Source: Dactylis glomerata (Eukaryota; Streptophyta; Magnoliopsida; Poales; Poaceae). Taken from it: DNA of 64,000 nt. The notes beneath the pieces are model-generated. The model was not told the origin of the DNA, ran no database searches, and saw nothing but the letters and a program-made list of their open reading frames with translations. The position numbers and the translations under genes were made by a program. Positions 34,981 to 47,257 of this stretch are shown one piece after another. The stretch spans positions 6,133,386 to 6,197,385 of the forward strand of contig QXEO01000339.1 in NCBI GenBank assembly GCA_007115705.1. The letters are read 5' to 3'. Position 1 is the first letter of the stretch; each line of letters begins with the position of its first letter.

Positions 34981-36566
34981 TGATACGTCTCAAACGTATC
35001 TATAATTTTTGATGCTCCATGCTTGTTTTTGCACCATTTGCCTATTGTTTCGTTACACTTAGTGGCATTTTTATACATTTTCCGGAACTAACATATTAAC
35101 GAAGTGCCACAGTGCCAGTTTGCTGTTTTTGTGTTTCAGAAGTGATACACAGGAAATGTTCTCGGAATTGGACGAAACAAGTTCCTGAAGTCATATTTTA
35201 CCCGGAAGCTTCCAGAGATCCGAAGAAGTGTCGGAGGGGGGCCACCAGGGCCCCACACAAGGGGGCGGCGCGGCCTGGCCCCTGGCCGCGCCACCCCTGT
35301 GTGAGAGCCCCTGGCTCCACCTCTGACATCGCCCCTTCGCCTATAAGTACCCCCCGATGAGAAAAACCTAAAGGCCCGATTAGTTTTCCAGAATACATCG
35401 CGATCCGCCGCCGCCGTCGACCCGAAGATCGGGAGGGTCCAGAAGCTCTTCCCGGCACCCTACCGGAGAGGGGAATCGCCACCGGAGGTCTTCTTCATCG
35501 CCATGCTTGCCTCCAGAGCGATGAGTGAGTAGTCTACCTTGGACTATGGGTCCATAGCAGTAGCTAGATGGTTGTCTTCTCCACCATGTGCTTCATGTTT
35601 AGATCTCATGAGCTGCCCTACATGATTGAGATCACCGTTATGTAATTCTATGATGTTGGTTTGTTGGGATCCGATGAATATTGGTGTTTATGATTAAGTT
35701 GCTGTACTGAATTATATCTTTTGTTATCTCTATGTTGTTTATGATCTTGCATGCTCTCCGTTGTTAGTAGCTATCTTGGCCGAGTAGTTGCTAGTGACTC
35801 CAAGAGGGGGTATTTATGCTCGATAGTGGGTTCATGTCTCTATTTCACCTGGGGGGTGACAGAAACCTCTAAGGTGGTAGATGTGCTGTTGCTACTAGGG
35901 AGAAAACAACATTCATATGCTCAAGGGCATATGCTTTGTTTACATTACACACTTTGCTTAATGCAATTATTTGTTGTTCGCAACTTAATACTTCTAGGGT
36001 GTTCGGATGATATCCCCGGGGGTGGATTATTAGTCATAGATGCAGTTGGATGGCGGTCTATGTATTTTGTTGTAATGCCCAGAGTAAATCTCATAGTGAT
36101 CTTCTTGACATATCACGTTATCTTTATTCTATCAATTGCCCAACTGTAATTTGTTTACCCAGCATGTTATTTTATCTATGGAGAGACACCGCTAGTGAAC
36201 TGTGGACCCCGGTCCTATTTTAATCATATTGCAATCACCTGTTTACTTTTCCCGCATTGTTTACTTTACTCGCATATACTCTACTGTTTTCCACTCGATA
36301 CACTCATAACCTTTGTTTCAAGCAAACCGGTGAGATTGACAACCTCATCGTAAGTTGGGAACAAAGTATTTGTTTGTGTGTGTGCAGGTTCCACAACACC
36401 TTCAGTCGTCATCGTCTCCCTTCTCCTGTTCGATAAACCTTGGTTTCTTAACTGAGGGGAAACTTGTCGCTACACTCATCATACCTTCCTCTTGGGGTTC
36501 CCAACGGGCTGGTCATCACCACGCACAAGGACTTACTGCTCCCACGTCATCATCACACGAGTAGCA
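34981..36566 (+). repeat. H 3' LTR
   Basis: Pairs with 30025-31621 and ends GTAGCA at the right-hand cacat duplication. Confidence 0.9.
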
Positions 36567-36571
36567 CACAT

Positions 36572-38052
36572 CACCTAAGACGAGAGGGCGTACTTTTTTA
36601 TTTTGATAGTTGTTTGTGCACTAAAGGTTTTTTCTTTATTCAACGTAGAAGGGCGTGGTAACACTCCCCATTATGTTCTAGCATATGTATTAATTAAGAA
36701 AGTTGTATGATAGAAGCTATACCCATAGCATTGGTCCTACCCTAGGCCCCTGAACAATTCTTCTTTTTTGAATCTTTTAGCAAACACAGTCAAGGAACTA
36801 TATAATGGTCTTAGTCACAACAACCATGTCTCCGAAGATGGATGTTGCGATTTTGCACAATTGTGAGGTTTCCATGCATATGTGCTTACTATATGTCCCG
36901 AGGAGGTGGGCTTGCAAGTGTTGCCGAGATGGTGCTCGCAGGGTTGGTTGCAGCTGTAGGGAGACTGCAATGGAGAAGATGCTCGAGGGTTTGAGCATAA
37001 CTTTTAATGTTGGAGAGAAAGCACCGGACAATGCACAGAGAGTTGGCACAACCCCCTGGGAGATGCCTCTGGATATGATGCTTGTAGTACGATGGCTGAT
37101 GATGCCCTTGTGTCGTGTAGCTCAATGCCAATGGTGGAGTAGCCTCCACATAATTCCACCAATGGCAAGGATGACAGTTCTGAGGCCAACCGAGGATCCC
37201 TTCGACAAAACCTCTACGTAGATATGAGCTTCGTGTTGCAAGTTGTGTGCCATATGGAATCCGCGGTGGCCAAGCAGGGTATCACAGGAGGAGCGTCTTA
37301 GAGACCATGCATGGCCCTAGCCCAATCTTAGAGATATGGAGTACACTAAATAGCACATGTATTCATCAATAGTTGGTTATTTTTACTTGATATGGCCCTG
37401 TCTACGGAAGCTACTATGGGATGTGGCACTGACATTTAAGCATTTTGGCTTATTATTTATTTGGGTTCACGCTCCACGACTGCATAGGCAGACCTAGTGC
37501 GATGGGTGTCACGGGGTCCATGGCCCTATCAAACAATTTTCAAAAAATATGGTAGTTCAAGCTTGTGAGTATTTAATTTAGTCGCGTCTAACATCTTAAG
37601 TATCAACACACCATAGTTTTCTAATTATTCTTGGTGTGGGCATTTTCTGTAAGTGAATATGGGAGGAGGACACAGAGACCATGGCCGGCAGAAAAAATCA
37701 CAAAAAAATAACTAATTCACATAAGTGATTTATGATTTGATATAGTATAGTACACCATATGCAAATAATGTTTTTAAAATATGTTGCCCACTTAAGAAAA
37801 AATCCTGAAACTGCTACTGCGGCCAGGCCACCAAATGTGGGAAGGAACGCCTCGTAGTGCACTATTCCAAAAGATGTTGCATCGTAGTACACCAGAACAA
37901 TATTTTGGTCTAGACCAATGATAGGAGAGAGCATTTATTTTCTTTGCAAATCATTTCCATTTCAATCGATGCATGAATATTTTCTTTTCCATTGTTGTAC
38001 TTCATTTGAGAGAGAGAGGGAGAGGAAGGAGGGGGAGAGGAGAGGGGAGTCG
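36572..38052. other. No recognisable feature
   Basis: The longest frame, 36805-37221 (138 codons, rich in Met, Cys and Arg), overlaps minus-strand frames of similar quality and shows no domain, so I do not call it a gene. A purine-rich GA stretch lies at about 38009-38047. Confidence 0.4.
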
Positions 38053-38250
38053 CTTTTGTCTATGTAACTAGTGCTCAGAATGTGCTACCAAAGTCTTCAT
38101 CTCGCATGGGATTGACAGAAGTAAAGAAATTCCAATGGTTCCTAATGTTTTGTCTCACTTTTGTCTATGTGAAATTCGGTGTTCGAAAAGCTCTGAAAGT
38201 CTTCATCTTGCATGGATTGACATAAGTTAAGAAACTGTAATGGTTCCTAC
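38053..38250. repeat. Imperfect tandem duplication, about 100 bp x 2
   Basis: Unit 1 (about 38053-38152) and unit 2 (about 38157-38250) both run cttttgtctatgt .. aaagtcttcatct .. gcatgg .. attgaca .. aatggttccta. The copies differ by several substitutions and small indels, so the duplication is old. Confidence 0.7.
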
Positions 38251-38791
38251 TATTGCATGTAATTTAGTAACATTATGCAATTGAAATGGTATAATATTAT
38301 GTGAGTTTGAATAATGAGAATATGGAATCAAGTTCATATGCATAAAGAGATGTTACAAATAGGGGAGGCTAATAACTTTTGAGTATATAACAAAGCAGAG
38401 TACATGAGCAATTCTAGTAGATATTGAAAAAATCATGCATACTAGAAAAATGTTGTTTTGAGTATTGAGGGCAACCAATAGATCATTTTAGAAATGCAAA
38501 AATGGCGGGATACTAAAAAGTTACAGTTATGCAAAAATTAGCCCCCGAGGGCGTAAATTTGCGCTACAAGGGATGCATTTTGCACATATTTAAAATGAGC
38601 AGGGCTTGTAAGAAAGGACATTTATGGGCATTTGATCATGATGACCGTCCACTTCGCATGATTTTCCAACCGCCGTGGAACCTTCTGCGTCCATGGCTGA
38701 TTCCCCGCACGCTTGGCCAAAATCAGATCCTCCCACAATCTTCGTGGACCATGCGGCTTCCGCCTAATAAGTGACAAATGCTCTTCTGCAT
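38251..38791. other. No recognisable feature; target site of solo LTR G
   Basis: AT-rich, then a GC-richer end (38530-38790) with a short frame lacking a known domain. The sequence is interrupted at cacca (38792-38796) by G and resumes at 55756. Confidence 0.4.
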
Positions 38792-38796
38792 CACCA

Positions 38797-40363
38797 TGAT
38801 ACGTCGCAAACGTATCTATAATTTTTGATGCTCCATTCTTCTTTATACACCATTTGCTTTGCGTTTTGTTACACTTCATGGCGTTTTTATGCATTTTCCG
38901 GAACTAACCTATTAACAAGATGCCACAGTGCCAGTTCCCTGTTTTCTGTTTCTTTTGTGTTTCAGAAAAGCTACACAGGAAATATTCTTGGAATTGGACG
39001 AAACAAAAGCCGAACCTCCTATTTTTACCGAAGCTTTGCGAAGACCAAAGATGAGATGGAGGGGGGCCAGGAGCCAGGCTCACCACAGGGGGGCGCGGCC
39101 CAGCCCCTGGCCGCGCCAACCCATGGTGAGGCCAGCTGGCCCCACCTCTGACGATGCCCTTTCGCCTATAAAGTCCCCTCGATGGGAAAAACCTAAGGGA
39201 TGGATCTCTTTTCCACAAAACATACTGCAAGTCGCTGTCGTCGCCGTTGCGAGATCGGGAAGATCTAGGAGATCTTCCCGACACCCTGCCGGAGGCCTTC
39301 TCCACCACCATGGTCACCTCCGGAGTAATGTGTGAGTAGTCTACCTTGGACTATGGGTCCATAGCAGTAGCTAGATGGTTGTCTTCTCCACCATGTACTT
39401 CATGTTTAGATCTTGTGAGCTGCCCTACATGATCAAGATCATCTTTATGTAATCATACATGTTTTGTTTGTTGGGATCCGATGAGTATTGGTACTATGTT
39501 AAGTTGATGTGCTGAATTTATATCTTTATGTTATCTCTATGTTGTTTATGATCTTGAATGTTTTCCGTTGCTAGTAGCTATCTTGGCCGAGTAGATGCTA
39601 GTAACTCCAAGAGGGAGTATTTATGCTCGATAGTTGGGTTCATGCCTCTATTTGATCTGGGGGAGTGACAGAAACTTCTAAGGTTGTAGATGTGTTGTTG
39701 CCACTAGGGAGAAAACAACATTCTTGTGTCCAAGGACATTTGCTTTGTTTACATTACGCACTTTGCTTAATGCAATTATCTGTTGTTCGTAACTTAATAC
39801 TCAAGGGGTCCTCGGATGATTCCCCGCGAGTGGATTTTTAGTCATAGATGCGGTTGGATGGCGGTCTATGTATTTTGTCGTAATGCCCAGAGTGAACCTC
39901 ATAGTGATCCTCGTGACATATGTACGTTATCTTTATTCTATCAACTGCCCAACTGTAATTTGTTTACCCAGCATATTATTATTTATCTTATGGAGAGACA
40001 CCACTAGTGAACTATGGACCCCGGTCCAATTTTCTTTACATTGTTTTACCATTTTACTATTACTTGCTCTGTTTACTTTACTTGCATACTATTATTCTTT
40101 TACCACTCGATACGCTCAATCCTTTGTTCACAGCAAACCGATGAGATTGAAAACCTCATCGAAGTTGGGAGCAAAGTTCTTAGTTGTGTTTTGTGCAGGT
40201 TTCACGTTGCTGCTGGTGAAAAGCTACACGCCGACAAGCAGTTTATCTGGCACCCTTGTCCGGAGTGTCGCGAAGATAGCAAGCATCACCTTCTGAAGTT
40301 TGGCTTTCTCCTACTGGTTCGATTAAACCTTGGTTTCATAACTGAGGGAAACTTGCTGCTGTG
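38797..40363 (+). repeat. G solo LTR, left part
   Basis: Follows the F LTR to the cttgctgctgtg motif, where J inserted. ctgtg at 40359-40363 is J's left target duplication. A TATA-like cctataaag lies near 39167. Confidence 0.88.
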
Positions 40364-41907
40364 TGATATGTCTCAAATGTATCTATAATTTTTGATGCTC
40401 CATGCTTGTTTTTACACCATTTGCCTTGTGTTTCGTTACACTTCATGGCGTTTTTATGCGATTTCCGGAACTAACCTATTGACAAGATGCCACAGTGCCA
40501 GTTCCCTATTTTCTGCTGTTTTCGTGTTTCAGAAATGCTACATAGGAAATATTCTCGGAATTGGACGAAACAAGTTCCAGAACTCCTATTTTTCCTGGAC
40601 GAAGGACGGGGACCGAAAGAGAGCCGAAGGGGGGCCAGGGGCCAGCCTCACACCAGGGCGGTGCGGCCCAGCCCCTGGCCGCGCCCCCTATGTGGGAGGA
40701 GCCCCTGGCAGCCCCCTGACGATGCCCCTTCGCCTATATAAAGCCTCAGGACAGAAAACCCTAGGGGAGTCGGCAATTTTCCAGAAAAAGTTCCGCAGTT
40801 CCGCCGCCGCCACCGACGAATTTCGGGGGACAGAAGTCTCTGTTCCGGCACCCTGCCGGGACGGGGAAGTGCCCCCGGAGCCATCTCCATCGGTATCCAT
40901 CGCCGTCTCCGCCGTCTCCATCGACCTCACTGCCATCTCCATCAACCTTGATGTCTCCGATGATGAGGAGGGAGTAATTCATCCCCGGGGCTAAGGGCTC
41001 TACCAGTAGCTATGTGGTTCACCTCTCTCTCCCACGATGTGATCTTTATGTGATCGTGAGCTTTGTATCATGTTGAATAAGTAGATGCTACTCTTCATCA
41101 TTATATGTACTCTAGTGGTGTTATTAAAGTAATCTATTCCTCCTGCCATGGTGTAACGGTGACAGTGTGTGCATCATGGTGGTACTTGGTCTAGGTTACG
41201 ATTGTGATCTATTATGGATTATGAGAATAATTATCACTATGATAGTATTGAAGTGATCTATTCCTCCTTTCATGGTGTAATGCTGACAGTGTGTGCACCG
41301 TGTTAGTACTTGGTCTAAGTTGCAATAATATTTATCTTGAGTTGTGATTTGATTTGGATATCTCTATGAGTGGTGTTTGTCAAGTACTTGATGCACTTTA
41401 AGGGGTGCTTCTGTAGCCACTACGCAATGATTAGTGTTATTCAATAGGAGAGCAATTCAGAGTAGCATAGTGAAGAGAAGTTATTTATTTGTTCAATTAT
41501 GTTATATTTGTTGGGAGTGTGTCCACTAGTGAAAGTATGATCCCTAGGCCTTGTTTCCAAGCTTTGCACACCATTTACTTGCTGTTTTGTTACTTGTTTG
41601 CTTGCTGCCATTTTTATTCCAGATTGCATTTACTACTTATAATCATCTATACCACTTGTATTTCACTATCTCTTCGCCGAACTAGTGCACCTATACATCT
41701 GACAAGTGTATTGGGTGTGTTGGGGACACAAGAGACTTTCTGTATCGTAATTGCAGGGTTGTTTGAGAGGGATAGCTTTGACCTCTTCCTCCCTGAGTTC
41801 GATAAACCTTGGGTGATCCACTTAAGGGAAACTTGCTGCTGCTCTACAAACCTCTGCACTTGGAGGCCCAACACTGTCTACAAGAACAGAAGCGTGTGTA
41901 GATGTCA
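40364..41907 (+). repeat. J 5' LTR
   Basis: Starts TGATATGTCTC (mutated TGATACG) and ends gatgtca (mutated gacatca). TATA box cctatataaag is at about 40734-40744. Confidence 0.9.
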
Positions 41908-41917
41908 AGCTCTTTTC

Positions 41918-41935
41918 TGGCGCCGTTGCCGGGGA
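41918..41935 (+). other. J primer-binding site (tRNA-Asp type)
   Basis: TGGCGCCGTTGCCGGGGA, exact match to the E1 site, 10 bp after the LTR. Confidence 0.88.
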
Positions 41936-42068
41936 GGTAAGGTAAAAGGTACTCATATCCTTTGGCTACTAAGTCTTTTAGTTGCTAGTGAGTGCTCGAA
42001 GTTATTTCCTTTAGATTCTGCAATTATATCTTTTTGTTTCTTGTTTTTATTTTCACAAGTTAGGCTTA

Positions 42069-44559
42069 ATGGAAAACAAAGAGTTCTTTAGTCTTTTTCC
42101 TGAGTTTAGATTTGATGAGAAAATTAAAAATCCTTTGGAGCTTATTTCGCATAGCAATGTTATTAGTACGAATGCTTTGAATCCCGTTATTGCTAATGCT
42201 ATGGAAAATTCTAAGCTTGGGGAAGATGGTTTTGTTAAGCATGATATTTTTAGTTCCCCAGCTTTAGTGGAGAAAGTTTGTTCTGATAATATTTTATCTC
42301 CCATATGTGATGTTTCTAATGATGCTTGTGCTCCTCATCCTTTTAAAATACCTACGAAGATTGTTGAACGTGTTAGGGATAACTGCTATTTAGGGGATGG
42401 AACTGTCCATCCTGGTGACCATTTGCTTTTTATACATGAATTATGCGAGTTGTTCCAGTGTGCAGGTATTTCAATGAACCAAGTTAAGAAGAAGCTATTC
42501 TCTTTATCATTGAAAGGCAGAGCTAAGTAATGGTATCGGCTGCTTGAAGATGGTCCATCTATTGCATGGGAGGAAATTGTGCCTCTCTTTTATTCCAAGT
42601 TTTATCCTCCAAGTGAAATTCATAAAGATCGTAATCGGATATATAACTTTTGGCCTCATGAGGGAGAAAGCATTGCCCAAGCGTGGGGAAGATTGAAGTT
42701 ACTAATGCACAAATGTCCTATTCATGATCTTCCCCGTAATATTGTTATTAATAATTTTTATGCAAGGCTTTCAGGATATTACAAGGACTATCTAGATGCA
42801 TGCTTTGATGGGTCTTTCACAAGCAAGGATGTTGACACCAAGTGGGATCTGCTTGAGACAATTCAAAACAATATTGAAGGTTGGGATAGCGACAAAGGTA
42901 AAGGATCAGGTATGAATTACGAGTTTGATTGCATTAAGGCTTTCGCTGAAACTGCTAATTTTCAAGAGCTTAGTGCTAAATGTGGTCTTGATCCTCAAAT
43001 TATGGTTGATTGCTTTAAAGCCTTTGCTTCCCATATGAATGTTCCTAAAGGAAATGGGGACGTGTATCATGAACCTTTTAAGGACACTTGCATAGAAAGT
43101 GATATTGTTATTGATGATTGTAATAAACATGCTCAAACTTCTAAAAGTACTATTTCTTATAAGCATGTTAATTTTTGTGGAATACATAGACCTTGTGAAC
43201 AGAGTTACAACAAGGAAGATTATTGCACCACCCACGCAAATGAAGAAACCAGTATGTGGCTCAAGGATCTAGATGTGCTTGGTGAAAGGGTTTGTGAGCT
43301 TTATCCTTTTCTTTGTGAATTTTGCGGTGAAAAGGGTCACTTTAATTTTCAATGCCCAATTAATCGAACGAGTACCGCAGATTTGTATTGTGATGATAAG
43401 ATTACTTTCAATCAGTATGATGAGCTTACTTTGTTTTTGAATTGTGAAGAGATATCTAGAAAGATTTCTTTGGTTGATATGAGAGATGCTGATATTAATA
43501 GTACCCTTCGTGGTTGTTGTCTCTATTGTGCTAAAGATTGCCTCGCAAATACTTACTTGCAAGATCTTATAAAACATGACGTTTTGCCAAGCTATGACAG
43601 GACTAATAGATGTTTCGATCTTATTAATAGAGAGGAGGAATCCTCCAAAGTTTCTTCTGTTGTTTCTGTCAGCAAACCAGATTATGTGGAGAAGATGCCC
43701 TTCAAGTCTCTCCCACCTAAAGGAGAGAGTAAGAAGAGTATGAAGAAGAAGAAGAGGAGGAGTAAAAGGCAAGAGGACATGGTATCTTCCCCTAAGCGTT
43801 ATGATCCTGCTATTGATTATGATAATTCTGATTGGGATGATGTTCCTATGCCTGTTACCTATGTTAGTGATCATGATTGGGAAAAGCACTCTACTTTTGA
43901 TATTGAAAATCTTTTTGGTACCGATTCTAAGGTTAATAATTGTTGTACCATTAGTACTATCCATGTTCCTTCTTATGATGATATGTTTGATGAATATACT
44001 TTGTGAAATAGTTGTTCTCTAGCTTGTGATGATACTAAGCCTCTAGTCTATGATGGTTATGATGATGGGTATAATATTTTTCAGTTCACCTACTTTTGAG
44101 GAGAAAAATAGTTATGATTACAATATGCCTCCTGTTTTTGATGATTATGGTGATGAGAATAATTATTCTGTTGAATCTGCTCCTACTACTATTGTTCATG
44201 TGGGGAGTATTAATTCTTTTATGCATGTGGCTCACGATAGGGAAGCTTTATGTGATAGTTATATTATTAATTCTATTCATGATGCTACTAAAAGTTATTA
44301 TGAGAGAGGGAAACATGGTTTGATGGATCTCAACAATATTGAGTTTCCCCTCTTTATGTTGCAATTCTTGAAGTTGTACTTGTTTTGCCTTCCTATGCTT
44401 TTTGCTTTGCGCTTTTATGACTTGTCTCTCTACAAGACTATTTTTCATAGGAAGTGGTTTAGATTTAAATGTGTTCCATACTTGCTTTTTGATGCTCTCT
44501 ATTGCTTTAAGTTCCTATATGGCGCCTTTGCCTCAAGCTCTTATATGGCGCCCACATGA
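42069..44559 (+). pseudogene. Gag-like polyprotein remnant with CCHC zinc knuckle (J)
   Basis: One long frame from MENKEFFSLFPEF is broken by TAA at 42528-42530 (after KGRAK), TGA at 44004-44006 (CGA in E1), and an extra T in the run near 44076-44081. Read across the breaks, the order is: an N-terminal region; a Gag capsid-like domain (LFSLSLKGRAK..WYRLL, FYSKFYPP, WGRLKLLMHKCP); a zinc knuckle CEFCGEKGHFNFQC (C-x2-C-x4-H-x4-C, about 43315-43356); a Lys/Arg-rich stretch (KKSMKKKKRRSKRQ); an acidic Asp/Tyr region; and a hydrophobic C-terminal segment ending SSYMAPT. It would bind RNA and form particles in the intact form. The Lys-rich patch and hydrophobic tail are unusual additions to a Gag. 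E1 keeps only the two ends of this protein. Confidence 0.85.
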
Positions 44560-44576
44560 GCATCTTTGCAAATTAC

Positions 44577-47110
44577 TGCGCCTAGCTCAAAGGCGTTAAA
44601 GAAAAGCACTCTTGGGAGATAACCCATTGTTTATTTTCAGTACTTTTTCTTTTATTTGAGTCTTGGAAGTTATTACTACTGTAATAACTGCTCCTTATCT
44701 TTTTTATTTCGTTGTTGTGCCAAGAGAAGCCTCTAATTTGAGTGAGGTAAGATTTGGGGATGTTGCTGTCCTGAAACAGTTTTCAGTGCTGCACCGTAAA
44801 AATTTGTGAAAATTCTCTGTATATCTTTTGGACCTGCGATTTCTTGTCCATATGCCTCAGGTTATATCCAAACTTTCATTAGTTTAACACTTTTTGATTT
44901 GAGCAACAGAAAACCCCTCAAAAATTTGACCTTTCTCAGCTGTTCTGTTTTGACAGATTTCTGCCAATATCTGTGTTTGCCGCTTTATCGCTTTCTTTTT
45001 GAGTTCTTTTGATCACGCAACTTTTGGGGAAGTTGCTACAGTAGTATATGCTTAATAGGTGGTAGTTTTGGGTTGAAACCTGAAGCAAAAAGGTTGATTA
45101 TATGTTATGCTTACACTAATGTTGCTAATAGATTTTTGTTTAGTTTTGTATGAAGGAAGTTTTCAAGTGTAGGGATCGGAGAGTGATGAGATGAGTTGAA
45201 GAATGGACAAAAGCTCAAGCTTGCGGATGCCCATGCATCACCCCAAGAAATATCCAAGAAGTACAAGCGTCAAAGCTTGGGGATGCCCCCGAGGCACCCC
45301 TTCTTCATCGGCAAAAATCAGGTCACCTTTCAAGACACTATATTTTTATTGCTTCATGCACTATGCATTTTTCTTGGAGCGTCTTTACTTTTGCTTTCAG
45401 TTTTCCTTTGCTTTGTTTGCTGCAATAAATGGTTAGATCACATCATGTTTCTTTTGGAGGAGATGAACTTGCTTTTCATTTGCCAAGAGCACTTTAGTTT
45501 TCACTCTTATCGTTCAATGAGTGTTCTTTTTTTCTGCTACTGCGTTTAGCTTGCATTTTCGCCTTGATTTTTGTTCAGATCTTGTTTTATCTTTGCATCA
45601 AGGTGTATTTGGACCTCTGGTATATGTTGGTTTTCCTCAAAAGAGTTTCCTCAAAAAGGTTTGAATGGTGTTGGAAAAGAGAAAAAGTTTCATGCAAAAA
45701 AGTGGTACAAAAAGGAGCTTGTTTAGACTGCGGCTTAGACTTTTGCATGTCATGCTTGATGTCTTTTTGATAGCATGCTTAGTGGTTTTGCTGTAGCATG
45801 ACTTGTCTCAAATAAATGAGATTGCTTAATGAGCCTTTGAAAAAATCATGCGTTGTTTTTATCGTTTGGAAGCATTATTTTGGTTTTCTCCTTGATGCTT
45901 TATTTGGGTTGACTTGGCGCATGCTCACACATGTTAGACTCATACAAAGTCACCAATAGCCTCTATGATCATTTAGTTTTTGACTTTTGATGCCATCTTA
46001 TGCTTCTTTTAATGTCGCTTTGTCGCTTTGCATGATTATGGCCGTTATTGCTCTCTTAGTTGGTCGCTCCCAGTCTTTTGCTAGCCCTCATTTTGTACTG
46101 AGTATGAGCTCTACTCGTGCATCCAACTCCCAAAAACCAAGTTTGCCATTGTGTCCACTATAAACTCCTATGCATGGTATTTGTAAGCCATTCCAAAGTA
46201 AATTTTCACGTGCTACCTTTCAAAACTTTCAACTACTTCTCGTTTTGTGCCACTATTTTTAGCTCAAGGGGACGTAGTGGTCGGATTTGCTATCTTCTAT
46301 ATTGCTTATTCCAAAAAGAAAAGAAAAAAGAGAAAAAAGGCACTTCTCCATGGTATGTGAATGTTGGTGGGCACCCGATGGAATCGGTTAGCTATGGTTT
46401 GTGAATGGAAAAAAGGTGGGGAGGAGTGCCAAGCTTTATAAAAGAGCACAAAAGTGCCAATCTCTCTCTCAAAAACTTGCTTCATTTTTGTATGGAAGAT
46501 AGTAAGAACCTCATTGCCAGTCGTTGACAAAGACAACCACCTCTCAAAACTAATTTTTATCTCTTTGTTTTACAAATGAAAATCTCTAGCACATGTTTAA
46601 TCACTGCTTCCCTCTGCGAAGGGCCTTTCTTTTACTTTTATGTTGAGTCACCACCTTCTATCTTTATGCACCATTAAGAGAGCATAGTTGTCATTCTTAG
46701 TATAATGTGCATTGTCCAAAAGTTTTCATTGATTGATTCATTTTGTTGGTTTCACTTGTTCTCAAATTATTTGTATCTAGTCGCCCTCTTAAACTTGAAG
46801 GTGTCCTATGCATTTATGTTTTGCTCTCCATGAAGGACAAGCTGAAAACCATTTGTATGTTTTTCCTTATGATTTGAACACACGTTTGACTTTCATGGTT
46901 TCATTATTCATGATCTTTTGTTTGTGTTCTATTTCATGTTATAACATGGTTGCTAAGTTTCTTATTGTCAAGATCATGTTTTTCATGCCCATGTTTTAAG
47001 TTCTTTGATCTCAGCACTCAATGCTTTACCTATATGATCAAGATTGTGATGGTGCATGTCACCTTAAAAATTATTTCTTTTGTTATCACTTACCTACTCG
47101 AGGACGAGCA
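44577..47110 (+). other. J non-coding 3' arm
   Basis: Same arm as E1 and H with the short module (about 46150-46610). The second hairpin is at 45279-45300; the stem of the first is weakened by gcgg in place of gggg (near 45223). No convincing gene. Confidence 0.7.
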
Positions 47111-47130
47111 GGAGTTAACCTTGGGGATGC
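47111..47130 (+). other. J polypurine tract
   Basis: GGAGTTAACCTTGGGGATGC, one base different from the E1 tract, directly before the 3' LTR. Confidence 0.78.
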
Positions 47131-47257
47131 TGATACGTCTCAAACGTATCTATAATTTTTGATGCTCCATGCTTGTTTTTACACCATTTGCCTTGTGTTT
47201 TGTTACACTTCGTGGCGTTTTTATGCGATTTCCGGAACTAACCTATTGACAAGATGC
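47131..47257 (+). repeat. J 3' LTR, first part
   Basis: First 127 bp of the 3' LTR, ending at gatgc (47253-47257), where K inserted. Confidence 0.9.

Larger units (their letters stand above)
30025..36566 (+). mobile_element. H: complete non-autonomous LTR retrotransposon with intact ORF
   Basis: A 6542-bp element flanked by a perfect 5-bp duplication (cacat, 30020-30024 and 36567-36571). The LTRs are 30025-31621 and 34981-36566 and end in GTAGCA. The primer-binding site has one mismatch. It carries a single intact 194-aa ORF and no pol. By eye the LTRs differ at about 17 positions plus small indels, including a 12-base gap near 35120. It combines an F/K-type LTR and ORF with the E1/J-type short module in its 3' arm. 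Confidence 0.92.

Noticed and set aside
36805..37221. 138-aa frame between H and G
   Set aside because: Overlapping minus-strand frames are equally good, composition is odd, and no domain or homology was recognised.
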